A stretch of 61,429 bases of DNA from Alphaproteobacteria bacterium. Its GTDB lineage: Bacteria > Pseudomonadota > Alphaproteobacteria > Rhizobiales > CAJQND01. How positions within the stretch are numbered: the first letter of the stretch is position 1; each line of letters starts with the position of its first letter. Under the pieces are notes generated by a model. It saw only the letters and a program-made list of their open reading frames with translations. It did not search any database and was not told the origin of the DNA. A program made the translations under genes and the position numbers. Positions 17,294 to 26,241 of the stretch are shown here, in pieces. The stretch spans positions 1-61,429 of the forward strand of contig JAAEUE010000113.1 of NCBI GenBank assembly GCA_024227565.1, given 5' to 3'.

Positions 17294-18091
17294 CTAATCG
17301 CGGAACGCGCTGCCGAGGTTTTCTGCGTGTTCCAGGTTGCTGTTTTCAGCGCTGACCAGCGCCTTCAACGTGGCTGACGTCATGTCGGCCTTGTTGAAGT
17401 TGGTGCCTTTTACGGTTGCCCCCGTCAAATCCGCCCCGCCGAGCTGTGCCGACATCATGTTGGCCCCCGACAGGTTGGCACCTTTCAGCGAGGAAAACTC
17501 AAGATCAACCCGCGAGAGATTGGCGTCTGTAAAGTCAGCGCCTTCCAGGTTGGCTGACTTCAGAATGCCGCGCATCAGGCCCATGGATTGGTTGCGCATG
17601 TCCGCACCAAGATCGGCCCCAACAAACTTTGCGCCCTTCAAGCTGGTCTTGGTCAGGTCGCTGGCCACCCTGGCGCCCGACAGGTCGGCCCCATCAAGCT
17701 TGGCGCCGCGGAACTGGCCTTGGAACATGTGAGCACGGCGCATGTTGGCACCGGTGAGATCGGCCTTCAGGAACCAGGCCTGGTCGAGCACCGCCTCAAC
17801 GAACTTGGCGCCGACCAACTTGCAATTATTCAGCCTGGCTGAACGCAAAATGGCCTTGCTGAAATCGAGCCCGGAAAGGTCCAGTCCCGAGAGTCGCTTG
17901 GCGGTGAAGTCGGCGGGACTTTCGGCCGTTGCGGCCTTCAATATCGTCTCCACATCGGCGCGGGTCATTTCGGCTTGCGACATTTCCGGCGAGGTGAGAT
18001 CAACCACACTCAAGGGATCCTGGGCAGACGCAGTGCCGGTCGCTGCTGCAACACCAAGCATTGCAGCCAGCAGAACACTGTGGATGCGCAT
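17294..18091 (-). CDS. exported pentapeptide-repeat protein in the pqq operon
   Basis: The 265-aa protein has a signal peptide (about 1-23, ending ASA) and then from about residue 70 runs of A(D/N)LxX pentapeptides such as LSGLDLSGLDF, ADLTGANMRRA, LKGANLSGANM and GGADLTGATV, which form a right-handed beta helix. The ATG at 18091 is preceded by GGAGGACAG and lies 13 bases after the pqqE stop, so it is the last gene of the pqqA-C-D-E transcript. The periplasmic location next to PQQ genes suggests a quinoprotein-related structural role, but no function is known. Confidence 0.85.
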   Translation of the reverse strand: MRIHSVLLAAMLGVAAATGTASAQDPLSVVDLTSPEMSQAEMTRADVETILKAATAESPADFTAKRLSGLDLSGLDFSKAILRSARLNNCKLVGAKFVEAVLDQAWFLKADLTGANMRRAHMFQGQFRGAKLDGADLSGARVASDLTKTSLKGAKFVGADLGADMRNQSMGLMRGILKSANLEGADFTDANLSRVDLEFSSLKGANLSGANMMSAQLGGADLTGATVKGTNFNKADMTSATLKALVSAENSNLEHAENLGSAFRD

Positions 18092-18104
18092 CTTCTGTCC
18101 TCCC

Positions 18105-19187
18105 TCAAAGTCGCCGATACGAGAAATCATCCGGTGCTTCGGCAGAGGCGGTGACGGCAACATTACGCAACTTGTCGTGGTGCGGCGAGAGAATGCAGGC
18201 AGGATCGGTCTCGGCTGCATCGCCGGTCACCGCAAACGCCTGACAGCGGCACCCGCCGTGATCCAGTTCCTTTCGCGGGCAGCTTTTGCAGGTCTCGCTC
18301 ATCCAGTCAAAACCGCGATACTTCTCGAACGTCGGCGATGTCTCCCAGATTTCGGTAAGCGGGGTCTCGGCGGCATTTTCAAAGCTCAGGCCGGAAATGG
18401 TTTGCGCCGCATGACACGGCAACACCGTGCCGTCGGGCACGATCACAAAGGCATCTTTGGCCCAACCGCCCATGCAGGGTTTGGGGTAATCGGCATAATA
18501 GTCGGGCGTCACGAAGTCGAAATTGAGAATACCTTTCAACCGGTCCCTGGCTTTTTCAACGATCTCAACCTGGCGTTCCACATCCTCAAGTGCCGGCAGC
18601 AGGGCCGCGCGGTTGAGATAGGCCCAGCCGTAATACTGCACATTGGCGATCTCAAGACGGTCCGCGTCCAAGGCGAGTGCCAATTCGATAAAATCTGCAA
18701 CCTGATGAATGTTGTGTCGGTGTATCGGCGCGTTGACGGTGAGCGGCAAGCCGCAGGCGCGCACATGTTCGGCCGTCTGCATCTTTTGCGCAAAGCCCTT
18801 CTTGTGCTTGCCGATCAGTTCGGTGACTTCCGGCGTTGCGCCTTGGATGGACAGCTGCACATGATCCAGCCCGGCGTCTTTGAGCGCTTGGATCCGCGCT
18901 TTGCTGAGATTGATGCCGGCAGTGATGAGGTTTGTATATACCGAGCGCGAGGACAGGGCGCTCACCAGCTGTTCCAGATCTTGCCGCAAGGTGGGCTCGC
19001 CGCCGGACAAATGAACCTGAAGCACACCCAGATCAGCGGCCTGGTTAAGAATGTCGATCCAGGTTTCGGTGGAAAGCTCCCGGTTGGCCTTCAGGAGCTC
19101 AACCGGGTTGGAGCAATAGGGGCATTGAAGAGGGCACCTGTGGGTTAGTTCGGCGAGGATGCCTATGGGAGGGCCGGGCGCTGTCAT
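18105..19187 (-). CDS. pqqE: PqqA peptide cyclase (radical SAM) PqqE
   Basis: The 360-aa enzyme links Glu and Tyr of PqqA by a carbon-carbon bond, the first step of PQQ synthesis. The radical SAM cluster cysteines are C18, C22 and C25 (RCPLQCPYCSN), followed by HLSGGEPTLRQDL. The C-terminal SPASM region with auxiliary Fe-S clusters is visible as MGGWAKD, CHAAQTI, CKSCPRKELDHGGCRCQ and DPACILSPHH. It starts 3 bases after the pqqD stop. PqqD is its expected partner, presenting the peptide. Confidence 0.97.
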   Translation of the reverse strand: MTAPGPPIGILAELTHRCPLQCPYCSNPVELLKANRELSTETWIDILNQAADLGVLQVHLSGGEPTLRQDLEQLVSALSSRSVYTNLITAGINLSKARIQALKDAGLDHVQLSIQGATPEVTELIGKHKKGFAQKMQTAEHVRACGLPLTVNAPIHRHNIHQVADFIELALALDADRLEIANVQYYGWAYLNRAALLPALEDVERQVEIVEKARDRLKGILNFDFVTPDYYADYPKPCMGGWAKDAFVIVPDGTVLPCHAAQTISGLSFENAAETPLTEIWETSPTFEKYRGFDWMSETCKSCPRKELDHGGCRCQAFAVTGDAAETDPACILSPHHDKLRNVAVTASAEAPDDFSYRRL

Positions 19188-19190
19188 GGT

Positions 19191-19484
19191 TTATGCGGCT
19201 CCTGCGAGCAGACGCCGGTCTGCCCAGTCTTGCAAGAACTCAAGCACGTCCGTGCTGATCTGGCTGCGATCGGCGCCGTAGTCTTTGGCGAGACGTTCGA
19301 CAATCTGATCGATGGTCAAGGTGCCGTCGCACAGTTTCAGGATATCGAGGCTCACATCGTCGGGCCACAGCACGCGTTCGGGCGCCAGCACGACCCACTT
19401 CTGGCGCAAGCCATCAAATTGCAGGCGCACGTGGGGCGGCAAGGCGGGGCGGGCGTCTGGATCGATGTGATAGCGGCTCTGCAT
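19191..19484 (-). CDS. pqqD: PQQ biosynthesis chaperone PqqD
   Basis: The 97-aa protein is a PqqD winged-helix peptide chaperone that binds PqqA and delivers it to PqqE. Family features are LPPHVRLQFDGLRQKWVVLAPERVL, then LCDGTLTIDQIVERLAKDYGA and a C-terminal FLQDWADRRLL. The ATG at 19484 is 7 bases after the pqqC stop; a GTG at 19490 is an alternative. A long upstream in-frame extension overlaps pqqC in another frame and is not real. The gene is separate from pqqC, not the PqqCD fusion seen in some methylotrophs. Confidence 0.95.
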   Translation of the reverse strand: MQSRYHIDPDARPALPPHVRLQFDGLRQKWVVLAPERVLWPDDVSLDILKLCDGTLTIDQIVERLAKDYGADRSQISTDVLEFLQDWADRRLLAGAA

Positions 19485-19491
19485 TTTCACT

Positions 19492-20226
19492 TTAATCCTG
19501 CTCGGCAGGCCGAAAGGCCCCGGGTGGAATGTGTCCAGGTTCCACATAGGCATGGTAGAGCGCGTCGAGCTGAGCCCACAAGATATCGCATTTGGTGAGC
19601 AGCGCCTGGATGGCGCCCTCCTGGCGTTCTTCAGTCGTGGCCCATTCCTTGACCAGTGCCAGGGCGAAATCGGCATCGCGCGGCGCTTGGTGCAGTCGTG
19701 GCTTGAAATAGGCGAGCGTGTCTTCGGTGATGTAATCATAGCGCTTGAGCATGGCCGGAACGCGCTCGCCGATGGCGACAGGCGAAAACAGTTCAGTGAG
19801 CGAAGAGGCGACCCCAATCATCAAGGGCTCATCACGCACAAGCTCCACATAGGCGTTTACGGCAAATTTGGTGGCCGGCAGGGCAAGCTTCTTGGAGGCC
19901 ACAACGTCTGCATCGAGCCCCAGGCTTGTCGCTAGATGCAGCCATCTCGCCATGCCGCCCGGGGCATCGTCCCTGCCGTCATGGTCAATGATGCGTTCGC
20001 GCCATTCCCTGCGAAACGCCGGGTCATCGGACTTTGAGAGGATGATCGCATCTTTTTTGGGAATGATCGCCTGGTAGCAGTAGCGGTTGAGGGCCCAGGC
20101 TTGCATTTGTGATTTGCTGAGCTCGCCCGCATTCATCATTTTGTGGAACCGATGATGGATATGATAGCGCTCTTCGCCAACCGTTCTTAGGTGTTGTTCT
20201 AGCTCATCAGGACTGAGAATGCTCAT
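19492..20226 (-). CDS. pqqC: pyrroloquinoline-quinone synthase PqqC
   Basis: The 244-aa helical enzyme catalyses the last, oxygen-dependent ring closure and oxidation giving PQQ. Recognisable stretches are YHIHHRFHKMMNAGEL, QAWALNRYCYQAIIPKKDA, DHDGRDDAPGGMARWL, SSLTELFSP and YFKPRLHQAPRD. The ATG at 20226 fits the family N-terminus (SPDEL..HLR) and has GAGG upstream. A GTG at 20301, also with GAGG in front, would add 25 residues with no family resemblance. It lies between pqqA and pqqD. Confidence 0.96.
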   Translation of the reverse strand: MSILSPDELEQHLRTVGEERYHIHHRFHKMMNAGELSKSQMQAWALNRYCYQAIIPKKDAIILSKSDDPAFRREWRERIIDHDGRDDAPGGMARWLHLATSLGLDADVVASKKLALPATKFAVNAYVELVRDEPLMIGVASSLTELFSPVAIGERVPAMLKRYDYITEDTLAYFKPRLHQAPRDADFALALVKEWATTEERQEGAIQALLTKCDILWAQLDALYHAYVEPGHIPPGAFRPAEQD

Positions 20227-20377
20227 CTGCCTCAACGCACCCTCAAGATGCTGTTTGCGCAAAATTAAACCCGACCACAGGGCGTGGTGCAAGCTTGGCA
20301 CCGCGACCTCAAGCCGGGTCTAAACGGAGATAGTTGTATTGAGAACTGGGACCAGATTGGCCCCGGTTTTCAAGCAA

Positions 20378-20473
20378 TCAACGCTTGCAAGCGCCGAGTT
20401 CTGCAGGCAGGTAACGAGAAATTTCGAAACCAGCTTCTACACTCGTCGTAACAGGTTTGGTCCAGGTTTTCAT
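20378..20473 (-). CDS. pqqA: PQQ precursor peptide PqqA
   Basis: A 31-aa peptide beginning MKTWTKPVTTSV with the cross-linked pair Glu17 and Tyr21 in GFEISRY, matching the ExxxY motif from which PQQ is made. Its end, LPAELGACKR, is longer than in the 24-aa classic forms. It lies inside a larger open frame but the ATG at 20473 has TGGAGT 8 bases upstream and a good promoter further up. It heads the pqqA-C-D-E-pentapeptide operon; the 150-base gap before pqqC could hold a processing or attenuation site that raises pqqA levels relative to the rest. Confidence 0.95.
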   Translation of the reverse strand: MKTWTKPVTTSVEAGFEISRYLPAELGACKR

Positions 20474-20504
20474 TGCCGTCACTCCAAATAAATTAAGCTC
20501 ATCA

Positions 20505-20533
20505 TATCTAGATTCCGAATGGATTGGTGTCAA
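20505..20533 (-). promoter_or_regulatory. pqqA promoter
   Basis: On the minus strand a perfect TTGACA (20533-20528) is followed after 17 bases by TAGATA (20510-20505), about 32 bases before the pqqA ATG. This is the best sigma70-like promoter in the window and explains strong expression of a precursor peptide. The short leader has the TGGAGT ribosome site. Confidence 0.7.
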
Positions 20534-20816
20534 AACATATGTTTCGATTATTATATTTCCCTTATATTTGAGGGGTTGCTGGAGGTTGCACACAAAGCAA
20601 TTTGTTTTTGTAGAAGACCGGGCTTTGAAAGCCTGCCGGATGGTTGCAAATAGCTGATTGAAAATTGGCTCTTTTCATGGGCTTTTGGCGCGAAGAGGGA
20701 TCTTGCGCGTCCAGATCTCCATTGAGATTCCCTCTGGCCCAAGCTCTGTCGGAAAATTGGACCAGATGCCACTGGAGGGGGCATCGGAGGAGGCGCGAAA
20801 GGTCTCTCGTCTCCTG

Positions 20817-20859
20817 GTACTTTAGTACACAGGATTTTCGATTGTAGGAGTATAATACT
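20817..20859 (+). promoter_or_regulatory. paired palindromes in the 0.7-kb region upstream of xoxF
   Basis: Between the pqqA promoter and xoxF (20534-21229) there is no supported gene. Within it, GTACTTTAGTAC (20817-20828) and AGTATAATACT (20849-20859) are inverted repeats whose centres are about 31 bases apart, three helical turns, as expected for a regulator bound on one DNA face. The second contains a perfect TATAAT (20851-20856), so it may cover a -10 box; no good TTGACA is seen 17 bases before it. AT-rich DNA follows at 20960-20990. xoxF itself has AGGAGG 8 bases before its ATG. Long leader and operator-like sites suggest strong regulation of xoxF. Confidence 0.45.
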
Positions 20860-21229
20860 ACATTTTCATACGTCCCACGGGCCCGCCCGTTGCACCTGAA
20901 AACACGCTAAGCAATTGAGATTGTTGTCATAAGAGGGGGAGGTGGATCAGGTCGAAGAATAAATAATAATAAGATATTTATAAGAAAATCCTTATGGGCG
21001 AATGTTTGCGCTTTTCCCGCGGTCCCGGGCTGTTGCCTAGCAATCATTTATTTGCCACCATCCACGCAATCGGACAGAGCAGATACCAAAAATAACCGTG
21101 GGGAGTCACTGTCCCTCCGACAATTAGGGATGATGCGAAGCCGATTCTATGAATGCGGTTTTTGGGCATGCGGCGTTTCCAGACCACAGCACAAATTCTG
21201 CATAATTCGGGAGCTTTAGGAGGAAACAA

Positions 21230-23020
21230 ATGAAGCGAATATTACTAGCTACCGCCGTAGCTTTGGGAGTGGCCGCTGGTTCCACTGGGTTTGTGCAAGC
21301 AAATGACAGTGTATCACAAGCAACAGCCAACTCCTCAAACTGGGCGATACAGACCGGCGACTATGCCAACCAGCGCTATTCAAATCTTGCTCAGATCAAT
21401 TCGAGCAACGTGAAGGATCTGCAGGTTGCATGGACCTTCTCCACGGGCGTGTTGCGCGGCCATGAGGGTTCACCTCTGGTGATCGGCAACACGATGTATG
21501 TTCACACGCCATTCCCAAACAACGTATTCGCGTTGGACCTGGAAAATGACGGTGCAATCAAGTGGCGCTATGAGCCCAAGCAGGATCCAGACACCATTCC
21601 AGTGATGTGCTGTGACACGGTGAACAGGGGCCTGGCCTATGCAGACGGCATGATCTTCCTGCACCAGGCTGACACCACTGTTGTGGCGCTTGACGCCAAC
21701 ACAGGTAAGGTCGTTTGGTCGGTGAAGAATGGTGATCCCAAAAAGGGTGAAACCAACACCGCAACCGTGCTTCCTGTTAAAGACAAAGTCATCGTCGGGA
21801 TCTCCGGCGGCGAATTTGGTGTTCGCGGCCACGTAACGGCCTACGACATGAAAACCGGCAAGCTGGCTTGGCGCGGTTGGTCCATGGGTCCTGATTCAGA
21901 CACGCTGATGGATCCTGAAAAGACCGTTCACCTTGGCAAGCCTGTAGGCAAAGACTCAGGCACGGCCACCTGGAAGGGTGATCAGTGGAAAATCGGTGGC
22001 GGCACCACATGGGGTTGGTTCTCTTACGATGCAGGCACCAACCTGATGTACTACGGTACCGGCAACCCCTCGACCTGGAACCCAACTCAGCGTCCTGGCG
22101 ACAACCGTTGGTCCATGACCATCTTTGCTCGCGATGTGGACACCGGCGTGGCCAAGTGGGTCTATCAGATGACGCCCCATGATGAATGGGACTATGACGG
22201 CATCAACGAGATGATCCTGGCTGACATCGAAGTTGCAGGCAAAGAGCGCAAGACTCTCGTGCACTTTGACCGTAACGGCTTCGGCTACACGCTTGACCGT
22301 GTGTCCGGTGAACTGTTGGTTGCTGAAAAGTTCGACCCTGCTGTCAACTGGGCAACCCACGTTGACCTGAAGACCGGCCGCCCGAACGTGCTGCCGCAAT
22401 ACTCAACCGAGCATCAGGGCGAAGACGTCAACACGACGAACATCTGCCCGGCCGCTCTTGGTTCCAAAGACCAACAGCCAGCAGCGTTCTCACCGAAGAC
22501 GAAGCTGTTCTACGTCCCGACAAACCATGTTTGCATGGACTACGAGCCCTTCAAGGTGAGCTATACAGCTGGTCAGCCTTATGTTGGTGCAACCTTGTCA
22601 ATGTACCCACCCAAGGGCGAAAGCCACATGGGTAACTTCATTGCTTGGGATGCAGCATCCGGCAAGATCGTTTGGTCGAACCAGGAGAGATTCTCGGTTT
22701 GGTCAGGCGCCCTGGCAACCGCCGGCGACATCGTGTTCTACGGTACGCTGGAAGGCTATCTGAAGGCTGTTGACTCCAGGACAGGTCAGGAACTGTACAA
22801 GTTCAAGACCCCGTCCGGCATCATCGGTAACGTGATGACCTACCAACATGGTGGCAAACAATATGTTGGCATCCTGTCTGGTATTGGTGGTTGGGCCGGC
22901 ATTGGCCTGGCTGCTGGTCTCACAGATCCGCAAGCTGGTCTTGGTGCTGTGGGTGGCTATGCCGCTCTGCACAACTACACAAGACTTGGTGGTCAGCTGA
23001 CAGTGTTTGCTGTGCCGTAG
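21230..23020 (+). CDS. xoxF: lanthanide-dependent methanol dehydrogenase XoxF
   Basis: The 596-aa periplasmic quinoprotein oxidises methanol to formaldehyde (and possibly formate) with PQQ and a lanthanide ion. It has a signal peptide (1-24), the vicinal disulfide Cys127-Cys128, metal ligands Glu195 (SGGEFG), Asn279 (GTGNPSTWN) and Asp321, and the lanthanide-specific Asp323 in WDYDGINE. Trp-rich propeller blades run throughout and the length is normal for the XoxF5-like group. AGGAGG precedes the ATG. Codon use is more even and less GC-biased at third positions than in its neighbours, as expected for a very highly expressed gene. xoxG and xoxJ follow. Confidence 0.98.
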   Translation: MKRILLATAVALGVAAGSTGFVQANDSVSQATANSSNWAIQTGDYANQRYSNLAQINSSNVKDLQVAWTFSTGVLRGHEGSPLVIGNTMYVHTPFPNNVFALDLENDGAIKWRYEPKQDPDTIPVMCCDTVNRGLAYADGMIFLHQADTTVVALDANTGKVVWSVKNGDPKKGETNTATVLPVKDKVIVGISGGEFGVRGHVTAYDMKTGKLAWRGWSMGPDSDTLMDPEKTVHLGKPVGKDSGTATWKGDQWKIGGGTTWGWFSYDAGTNLMYYGTGNPSTWNPTQRPGDNRWSMTIFARDVDTGVAKWVYQMTPHDEWDYDGINEMILADIEVAGKERKTLVHFDRNGFGYTLDRVSGELLVAEKFDPAVNWATHVDLKTGRPNVLPQYSTEHQGEDVNTTNICPAALGSKDQQPAAFSPKTKLFYVPTNHVCMDYEPFKVSYTAGQPYVGATLSMYPPKGESHMGNFIAWDAASGKIVWSNQERFSVWSGALATAGDIVFYGTLEGYLKAVDSRTGQELYKFKTPSGIIGNVMTYQHGGKQYVGILSGIGGWAGIGLAAGLTDPQAGLGAVGGYAALHNYTRLGGQLTVFAVP

Positions 23021-23046
23021 GCGGCAGCATTCTGACCCGATGAAAC

Positions 23047-23084
23047 AGGGCTTGGCGCGGCACACTCTCGTTGCGCCAAGCCCT
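23047..23084 (+). terminator. xoxF 3' hairpin (partial terminator or mRNA stabiliser)
   Basis: AGGGCTTGGCGC (23047-23058) pairs perfectly over 12 bases with GCGCCAAGCCCT (23073-23084), loop 14 bases, followed by ATTATTTA rather than a long T run. It lies 26 bases after the xoxF stop and 52 before xoxG. Probably it lets most transcripts end or be protected here, giving much more XoxF than XoxG/XoxJ. Confidence 0.7.
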
Positions 23085-23136
23085 ATTATTTAGTGAAGCA
23101 GGTAGTGCTGCAGCCCCAACAGTTTGAGAGTTGATA

Positions 23137-23643
23137 ATGAAGGCAAGATTGTTTTTCGCTGGCCTCGTGTGCGCGCTTCTGAGCGCAGGTCCGGTTCTCG
23201 CGGCCGATGACGGCAAGCGCCTGGAGGACGGCAAGTACATCGATAAGAACGATGAGCCGACCTACAACGTGAAAGAGGACGGCACGGTTGACTGGTACAC
23301 TTACTCCGGCTTCCGCCGCTACCATTCAGAATGCCACGTGTGCCATGGCCCTGACGGTTTGGGCAGCAGCTACGCGCCGGCATTGCTCGAGTCCATGAAG
23401 CCCCTCGGCTACGGTGAGTTCATCTCCGTAGTGGCGGTTGGCAGAGAGAGGGTCACCGCATCGCAGACCAGCAAGATGCCAGGCTTCGGCGAGAACGTGA
23501 ACGTCTACTGTTACATGGATGATATCTACGTGTACCTGATGGCGCGTGCAGACAAGGCGATCCCGCGCGGGCGCCCGAGGAAACGCGACAAGAAGCCAAA
23601 AGAAGCAACAGCTTACGAAAATGAATGCCGTGACGGCAAATGA
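23137..23643 (+). CDS. xoxG: cytochrome c XoxG (methanol-metabolism c-type cytochrome)
   Basis: The 168-aa periplasmic cytochrome c accepts electrons from XoxF. It has a signal peptide (1-22), heme attachment ECHVCHG (Cys66, Cys69, His70), a likely axial Met in SKMPGFGENV and two further cysteines, in VYCYMDD and near the C-terminus (ENEC), typical of the four-cysteine methanol-related cytochrome family. A basic KRDKKPKE tail follows the heme domain. ATG 23137 is used (an upstream TTG adds two residues). Its 3' end overlaps xoxJ by 23 bases. Confidence 0.93.
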   Translation: MKARLFFAGLVCALLSAGPVLAADDGKRLEDGKYIDKNDEPTYNVKEDGTVDWYTYSGFRRYHSECHVCHGPDGLGSSYAPALLESMKPLGYGEFISVVAVGRERVTASQTSKMPGFGENVNVYCYMDDIYVYLMARADKAIPRGRPRKRDKKPKEATAYENECRDGK

Positions 23644-24484
23644 TCCCCACCGGGTAGGGCGGGCTGCATCACTGGGGGCAGCCTTAGCCTTACTTTGCTT
23701 TTCCGCCCTCATTGGGACCGCCAAGGCGCAAACCTCCGATCTGGTGCAACGCTCGATCTTGCGTGTGTGCTCCGATCCGGCAAACCTGCCCTTTTCCAAT
23801 GAAGACCGGGAGGGGTTTGAGAACAAGATTGCCGATCTTTTGGGCGAAAAACTGGATGTTCCGGTGATCTATGAGTGGTTTCCGCAAGCCACCGGCTTTG
23901 TGCGCCAGACATTGGCGTCCAAGAAATGCGACCTCATCATGGGCTATGCCCAGGGGCATGAGTTGGTGCAGAACACCAACCACTATTACCGCTCCTCCTA
24001 CGTGATGCTGATCCTGACGGACGGCAAGCTGAAGGGGCTCAAGAACCTTGATGACCCGCGCCTGAAAGATAGCCGCATTGGGGTCACCGCAGGCACGCCG
24101 CCGGCCACAGTGCTGGCGCTGAACGCGCTTTTGGGCAACGTGGAACCCTATCAATTGATGGTGGACCGCCGCCACGATTCGCCCGCGGAGAAAATGGTTG
24201 CCGACCTGATCGCCAAAAAGATCGATGTCGGCCTTTTGTGGGGCCCCATTGGTGGTTATTTCGCCCGGAAATCAGGGACTGGCATCACCGTGGTGCCCAT
24301 GGCCAATGAAACCAAAGGCCCACGCATGGCCTACCGGATCACCTTCGGCATAAGGCGCGGCGAGATCGAGTGGAAGCGCCAGCTCAACAAGCTCATCAAA
24401 GATAACCAGGACGGCATCAACAAGATCATGCTCGAATTCGGCGTGCCCCTCCTTGATGAGAGCGGCAAGCTCATCACCCGTTAG
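23621..24484 (+). CDS. xoxJ: XoxJ-like periplasmic binding protein
   Basis: The 287-aa protein has a signal peptide (about 1-36, ending AKAQ) and a solute-binding fold with ILRVCSDPANLPFSNEDREG, FVRQTLASKKCDLIMGYA, RIGVTAGTPPAT and DVGLLWGPIGGYF. This is the quinoprotein-associated family of MxaJ/XoxJ, thought to help activate or fold the dehydrogenase rather than transport. The ATG at 23621 overlaps the end of xoxG in another frame, so xoxG and xoxJ are translationally coupled. A longer frame upstream is an artefact of the overlap. Confidence 0.93.
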   Translation: MNAVTANDPHRVGRAASLGAALALLCFSALIGTAKAQTSDLVQRSILRVCSDPANLPFSNEDREGFENKIADLLGEKLDVPVIYEWFPQATGFVRQTLASKKCDLIMGYAQGHELVQNTNHYYRSSYVMLILTDGKLKGLKNLDDPRLKDSRIGVTAGTPPATVLALNALLGNVEPYQLMVDRRHDSPAEKMVADLIAKKIDVGLLWGPIGGYFARKSGTGITVVPMANETKGPRMAYRITFGIRRGEIEWKRQLNKLIKDNQDGINKIMLEFGVPLLDESGKLITR

Positions 24485-24515
24485 GCGTTGAGCTGCCGAC
24501 CCTCTTTGTCAGGTC

Positions 24516-26105
24516 CTACGCAAACCACCACCGCTCGGTGTTCTTGTAGCCATCCACGGACCAGTTTCCGGCAATCTTCTCCGGCACGGAAAGCTTATCG
24601 CGGGTGACAAAGACCCAGTTGGCAAACACCGGCGCCACAAGCCCGCCGATATCGCGCACGATCTGCTGCATCTCCACATACATGGCACGACGCTTGGCTT
24701 CGTCGAGCTCAGCGCGGGCTTCCACCAGAAGCTTGTTGAAGCGCTCATGGGTCCACTTGGTTTCATTCCAGGCAGAATCGGCCGCAAACGCGGTTGAGAA
24801 CATCAGGTCTTCAGTGGACCGGCCGCTCCAGAACGAAACGCAGAACGGTTTGACGTTCCACACGTTGCTCCAGTAGCCATCGGTCGAGACCCGTTTGACG
24901 TCCAGATTGATCCCGGCCTTGGCCGCATGCTCTTTGTACAGCACCGCGCCATCAACCCCGCCAGAGTAGATGTCCCCGGCATAGAGCGTCAGATCCAGGC
25001 TCTCCATGCCCGCTTTCTTCAAGTGAAACTTGGCCTTGTCCGGATCGTAGGCCCGTTGGGGCAGTTCGGAGGCATAGTACTTCTGGTTCCGCGCGATCGG
25101 ATGATCGTTTCCAAGATACCCATGCCCCCGAAGAAGGGTCTGCAGGATGGCCTTGCGGTCGATGGCGTATTTCAGGGCCAGGCGCACATCCACATTGTCG
25201 AACGGCGCCTTGTCAATGTGCATGGGGTAGGTGAAGTGCTTTGCACCGGCAGCTTCATGCACAGCCAGTCCAGGGCTCTTCTCCAACCGGTCTATGAGCT
25301 TCAGGTCGGGCTCATCGATCACATCCACCTCGTCTGAGCGGATCGCGCTCATGCGGGCGGCCACGTCGGCAACATGAATGGTTTCAACTTCATCGAAGTA
25401 GGGCTTGCCCTCCTTGAAGTAGTTCGGATTGCGTTTGCCCGCAGACCTTATGCCCGGCTCCCATGCCGTCAGGCTGTAAGGCCCGGTACCGATGCCCTTG
25501 TCCCAGTCCTTGCCTTCTGTGCCCGCCTGCCCAATGGGGAAATGGTAGTCACTCATCACCGCCGGGAAGTCCGCATTGCCCGACTTGAGCGTGAACACAA
25601 CCGTGTTTTTGCCATCAGCCTTGATGTCGCTGATGCCGGTCACCAGGCCCTTGCCGGTGGACTTTGTGTCCTTGCCACGGTGCACGTTGATGGAGTGGAT
25701 GATGTCTTCAGCGTCCAGGGTTTTGCCGTTGTGGAACTCCACGCCCTTGCGCAGCTTGAAGGTCCAGGTTGCGGCATCCGCGCTGGCTTCAAAGCTTTCG
25801 GCCAGCTCTCCGGCCACGCTGCCGTCGGGCATGATCTTGGTGAGATTGTTCATCACCTGCCAGCTGGTGTTCACGTTGTGGCTGTCGCCGCCGCCGCCGG
25901 CAAACAGGCTGTCGGAGGTTGATCCGCCGCGCAGCGCCTGGCGCAGCTTGCCGCCGCGCTTGGGCGCTGCCGCCTTGGCTTCTTCCGCCAGCAGGCCTGC
26001 AGGAATGGCCGCAGCCAAACCGGCTGCTGTGGCCGATTGGATGAATTCGCGCCGTGAAATGCGCCCTTCAGAAATTTGTCTCTTGAGTTGGTCGATGTCT
26101 GCCAT
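24516..26105 (-). CDS. ABC transporter substrate-binding protein, peptide/nickel (DppA/SBP_bac_5) family
   Basis: The 529-aa protein carries a Tat-type signal (ISRREFIQSATAAGLAAAIPAG, residues about 16-38), then a SBP_bac_5 domain with KPAVEFHNG-like LRKGVEFHNGKTLDAEDI, IGTGPY and DVRLALKYAIDRKAI. Such proteins bind peptides, nickel or other small solutes and normally work with two permeases and two ATPases, none of which is adjacent. It is therefore an orphan binding protein, lying between xoxJ (convergent) and a divergent CMD gene. Ligand unknown. Confidence 0.9.
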   Translation of the reverse strand: MADIDQLKRQISEGRISRREFIQSATAAGLAAAIPAGLLAEEAKAAAPKRGGKLRQALRGGSTSDSLFAGGGGDSHNVNTSWQVMNNLTKIMPDGSVAGELAESFEASADAATWTFKLRKGVEFHNGKTLDAEDIIHSINVHRGKDTKSTGKGLVTGISDIKADGKNTVVFTLKSGNADFPAVMSDYHFPIGQAGTEGKDWDKGIGTGPYSLTAWEPGIRSAGKRNPNYFKEGKPYFDEVETIHVADVAARMSAIRSDEVDVIDEPDLKLIDRLEKSPGLAVHEAAGAKHFTYPMHIDKAPFDNVDVRLALKYAIDRKAILQTLLRGHGYLGNDHPIARNQKYYASELPQRAYDPDKAKFHLKKAGMESLDLTLYAGDIYSGGVDGAVLYKEHAAKAGINLDVKRVSTDGYWSNVWNVKPFCVSFWSGRSTEDLMFSTAFAADSAWNETKWTHERFNKLLVEARAELDEAKRRAMYVEMQQIVRDIGGLVAPVFANWVFVTRDKLSVPEKIAGNWSVDGYKNTERWWFA

Positions 26106-26241
26106 TGAACTGTTCCCATTCTTGATGTGGACCGGAGTGCCGATCTCACCTTGCGCCCGCCCTAAGAAATTTGGTCTTATCCTTGCGCCCGGTCAAGAAG
26201 GTAGCCGGAAACTCTGGGCACGGCAAAGGGCAGGAACCGAT

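Noticed and set aside
17742..19148. 468-aa plus-strand open frame
   Set aside because: It is antisense to the pentapeptide and pqqE genes; these have clear family motifs, so the long frame is a GC-rich shadow.
20594..21229. Possible riboswitch before xoxF
   Set aside because: No conserved riboswitch core or clear alternative hairpins could be recognised; only palindromes and AT-rich DNA are supportable.
25576..26241. Upstream extension of the CMD-family frame
   Set aside because: Antisense to the DppA-type binding protein; the CMD domain and a ribosome site start at 26242.
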